Shown here piece by piece: positions 4,957 through 7,110 of a DNA stretch of 7,110 bases; position 1 is the first letter of the stretch; the number at the start of each line of letters is the position of its first letter. The position numbers and the translations under genes were made by a program. This stretch comes from Sphingomonas sp. GTDB lineage: Bacteria; Pseudomonadota; Alphaproteobacteria; Sphingomonadales; Sphingomonadaceae. Location of the stretch: NCBI GenBank assembly GCA_013822915.1, contig PNLG01000342.1:1-7110 (forward strand), given 5' to 3'. Below the pieces are notes generated by a model, which saw nothing but the letters and a program-made list of their open reading frames with translations, searched no databases and was not told the origin of the DNA.

Positions 4957-7011
4957 ATGACCAATCCGACCCCGCCCATCGCCACCCGCCGCCCGCACAG
5001 CTTTACCGCCCATGGCCAGACGATCGATGACCCCTATGCCTGGCTGAAGGACCCCGGCTATCCGGAAGTCACTGACCCCGATGTGCTCGGCTATCTGGCG
5101 GCGGAAAATGCCTATTTCGAAAGCGTGATGGCGCCGCTCAAGCCGCTGACCGACCGGCTGTATGAAGAGATGAAGGCGCGGATCAAGGAGGATGACGCCT
5201 CCGTTCCGCAAAAGGATGGCGACTGGCGCTATTGGGCCGCGTTTGAAACCGGCGGCCAGTATCGCAAATGGTGGCGCAAGCCCGTGGCGGGCGGGCCGGA
5301 CGAGCTGATCCTAGACGAACCCGCGCTGGCGGCGGGCAAGGAATATTTCCGGCTCGGCGCGCTGTCGGTCAGCAATAATGGCCAGTTGTTGGCCTATGCG
5401 ATCGACGACAATGGCTCGGAACGGTTTGAGGTCCGCATCAAGAATCTGGCGACCGGCGACCATTTTCCCGAAATCATCCCCGGCATGCTGTCCGAAATCG
5501 TCTGGACCGCGGACGATGGCGGCTTTCTCTATGGTCTCGCCAACGATCAGTGGCGCACCGACAATGCCCGGCTCCACCGGCTGGGCACTGATCCGGCAAG
5601 CGATATCGAGTTGTTCAAGGAGGCCGATGAGGGGTTTCGCGTCGGCGTGTCGGAAACCAGCGACCGGCAATGGATCGTCATCGCCAGCGGCGATCATGTA
5701 ACGAGCGAGGTCTATCTCCTCCCCGCCAACGACCCGCTGGCCCCGCCAAAGCTGGTGAGCGCACGGGTGGCGGGGCGTGAATATGATGTCGACACCCATG
5801 GCGACACTTTGTTCATCCACACCAACGACACTCACCCCAATTTCCGCCTGTGCACCGCCCGCATCGACACACCGGATGTTTGGGAGGAGCGGATTGCCGC
5901 TTCCCCCCATTTCTACCTGACCGGGATTAGCTGTTTCAAAGATTTCCTGATCATCGACGGGCGCGAGGACGGGCTCGACCAGATCGAAATCCATGATTAC
6001 GACCCCGCCATTCCGCCGAAGCGGATCGCCTTTCCCGAGGCGAGCTATGACGCCGGGTTGGGTGATAATCCCGAATATGACATGCGCGTGCTGCGGCTTG
6101 GCTATGAATCGATGATCACGCCGGGCACGGTCTATGACTATGACGTCGCAACGGGCGGCATGACCGTGCTGAAGGTGCAGGAAATCCCCAGCGGCTATGA
6201 CGCATCGCGATATGCGACTGAGCGGCTGAAGATTACCGCGCGCGATGGCACGCAAGTGCCAGTGTCGATCGTCTATCCAGCCGATTTCCCCCGCGATGGC
6301 AGCCGCCCGCTGTTCCTCTACGCCTATGGCGCTTATGGCTATGCGATCCCGCCGGGGTTTTCGACCGGGCGGCTGAGCCTGCTCGATCGCGGCTTTGCCT
6401 ATGCGATTGCCCATATCCGCGGCGGCGATGATCTGGGCCAGCAATGGTATCTGGATGGCAAGCTCGACAAGCGCACCAACAGTTTCAACGATTTCGTGGA
6501 CGTCGCGCGCGGCCTGATTGCCGATCAGTGGACGAGCGCAGGCCGCATCGCGATCGCCGGGCGGTCGGCGGGCGGCGAGTTGATGGGGGCCGTGGTCAAT
6601 TCCGATCCTGATCTGTGGGGCGCAGTCATCGCCGATGTGCCGTTTGTTGACGTGCTCAACACGATGATGGATGCTGATTTGCCGCTGACGCCGGGCGAAT
6701 GGCCCGAATGGGGCAATCCGATTGAGGATCCCAAGGCGTTCGACCTTATTCGCAGTTATAGCCCCTATGACAATGTCGTGGCGCAGGATTACCCGCCAAT
6801 GTTCATTAGCGGCGGGCTGAACGATCCGCGCGTTACCTATTGGGAACCCGCAAAATGGGCAGCCAAGCTGCGCGCGACCAAGACCGATGACCATGTCCTG
6901 TTGCTGAAAACCAACATGGGCGCAGGGCATGGCGGCAAATCGGGCCGGTTCGACGCCTTGCGCGAAGCGGCGGAGGAGCACGCCTTTGTCCTGTGGCAAT
7001 TGAAGATCTGA
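4957..7011 (+). CDS. Oligopeptidase B-type S9 serine peptidase
   Basis: This is a cytoplasmic prolyl-oligopeptidase-family enzyme that cuts short peptides, classically after basic residues. It has 684 residues, close to E. coli PtrB (686). An N-terminal segment (DDPYAWLKDP, 24-33) joins the catalytic domain, a seven-bladed propeller spans about 75-415, and the α/β-hydrolase domain about 420-684. The triad is complete: Ser537 (GRSAGG), Asp623 (GLNDPRV) and His658 (GAGHGGKSGRF). The signatures RIKEDDASVP (75-84), HIRGG (486-490), DGKLDKRTNSFNDF (500-513) and VPFVDVLNTM (561-570) mark it as oligopeptidase B rather than prolyl endopeptidase. One acid of the P1 site is kept (Glu581), but the residue two further on is Pro583. 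The two Asp linked to P2 preference in enterobacterial OpdB align with Pro465 and Gly467. Dibasic preference is therefore doubtful, and I give no symbol. AAGG 6 to 8 bases before the ATG supports the start. It may be co-transcribed with ndh. Confidence 0.94.
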   Translation: MTNPTPPIATRRPHSFTAHGQTIDDPYAWLKDPGYPEVTDPDVLGYLAAENAYFESVMAPLKPLTDRLYEEMKARIKEDDASVPQKDGDWRYWAAFETGGQYRKWWRKPVAGGPDELILDEPALAAGKEYFRLGALSVSNNGQLLAYAIDDNGSERFEVRIKNLATGDHFPEIIPGMLSEIVWTADDGGFLYGLANDQWRTDNARLHRLGTDPASDIELFKEADEGFRVGVSETSDRQWIVIASGDHVTSEVYLLPANDPLAPPKLVSARVAGREYDVDTHGDTLFIHTNDTHPNFRLCTARIDTPDVWEERIAASPHFYLTGISCFKDFLIIDGREDGLDQIEIHDYDPAIPPKRIAFPEASYDAGLGDNPEYDMRVLRLGYESMITPGTVYDYDVATGGMTVLKVQEIPSGYDASRYATERLKITARDGTQVPVSIVYPADFPRDGSRPLFLYAYGAYGYAIPPGFSTGRLSLLDRGFAYAIAHIRGGDDLGQQWYLDGKLDKRTNSFNDFVDVARGLIADQWTSAGRIAIAGRSAGGELMGAVVNSDPDLWGAVIADVPFVDVLNTMMDADLPLTPGEWPEWGNPIEDPKAFDLIRSYSPYDNVVAQDYPPMFISGGLNDPRVTYWEPAKWAAKLRATKTDDHVLLLKTNMGAGHGGKSGRFDALREAAEEHAFVLWQLKI

Positions 7012-7021
7012 AGATTATTGC

Positions 7022-7041
7022 ACTTTTATCATGATGTAACT
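7022..7041. promoter_or_regulatory. AT-rich dyad, candidate operator upstream of the last gene
   Basis: A 20-base imperfect dyad is centred between 7031 and 7032. Its core ATCATGAT (7028-7035) is a perfect palindrome, and 14 of the 20 positions agree with the reverse complement. It lies in the AT-rich gap between the peptidase stop and the gene at 7070, between TTGCAC (7018-7023) and a possible extended -10, TGCTATCCT (7043-7051). These two elements are about 22 bases apart, too far for a standard pair, so the promoter call is weak. No terminator for the peptidase gene is visible. Confidence 0.35.
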
Positions 7042-7069
7042 GTGCTATCCTGAGACAACGGAGGCGAAG

Positions 7070-7110
7070 ATGCTCAAGGAATGGAGTGACGATCTCCCCG
7101 ACAAGCAGGC
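7070..7110 (+). CDS. Start of an unidentified gene (3' end outside window)
   Basis: An ATG at 7070 opens a frame that runs to the window edge, encoding MLKEWSDDLPDKQ plus one incomplete codon. GGAGG at 7060-7064 lies 5 bases upstream, the best ribosome binding site in the window, and the AT-rich stretch before it looks like a promoter region. The visible 13 residues are polar and acidic, with no signal peptide or membrane segment. I do not recognise the family. Confidence 0.6.
   Translation, partial: MLKEWSDDLPDKQ

Noticed and set aside
5311..6999. Minus-strand open frame (562 codons) opposite the oligopeptidase gene
   Set aside because: Its length is striking, but it mirrors the codon pattern of the real gene in GC-rich DNA and has no recognisable motifs.
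4957..7011. Classical prolyl endopeptidase as the identity of the S9 peptidase
   Set aside because: GRSAGG, GHGGKSGRF and the E-x2-EWGNP segment fit oligopeptidase B better than prolyl endopeptidase.

Overview
The window looks like GC-rich chromosomal DNA of an alphaproteobacterium, most likely a sphingomonad-type organism. This rests on overall composition, the style of the proteins, and a perfect GAAC-N7-GAAC element, which is the LexA (SOS) box of alphaproteobacteria rather than the CTG-N10-CAG box of enterobacteria. No RNA gene, insertion sequence, CRISPR array or integrase is visible. The genus is an inference.

Left part (1-2731). The tail of a plus-strand gene ends at 107. It meets a minus-strand cluster tail to tail, and the two stop codons share a CTAG at 104-107. 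Read in its own direction, the cluster is a three-domain Xaa-Pro aminopeptidase (944-2731), a small cupin (539-928) 15 bases further on, and a small VOC/glyoxalase-fold protein (104-478) after a further 60 bases. That 60-base gap holds a promoter-like sequence with the LexA box inside it, so the VOC gene can probably be switched on separately by DNA damage. The VOC protein seems to have lost the usual metal ligands, which suggests a ligand-binding or sequestering role. This is the most interesting point in the window.

Middle (2732-4900). A 146-base divergent intergenic region separates the aminopeptidase from a plus-strand membrane protein (2878-3480). That protein has a four-cysteine N-terminus, one membrane helix and a C-terminal domain resembling LprI/DUF1311. 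A short gap with two competing hairpins follows, then a clear E. coli-type NADH dehydrogenase II gene (ndh, 3545-4900; the true start may be a GTG at 3587).

Right part (4901-7110). A serine oligopeptidase of the oligopeptidase B type (4957-7011) has a complete catalytic triad, but some acidic residues tied to dibasic cleavage in enterobacterial OpdB are replaced. A short AT-rich segment with a dyad follows, and then the start of an unidentified gene at 7070 with a near-ideal ribosome binding site.

Most of the window is housekeeping metabolism: peptide turnover (aminopeptidase P and oligopeptidase B) and respiration (Ndh). I see no large new multi-gene system. The candidate novelty is regulatory (the LexA-controlled VOC gene), with secondary interest in the zinc-ribbon/LprI-like membrane protein and the altered oligopeptidase B specificity site.
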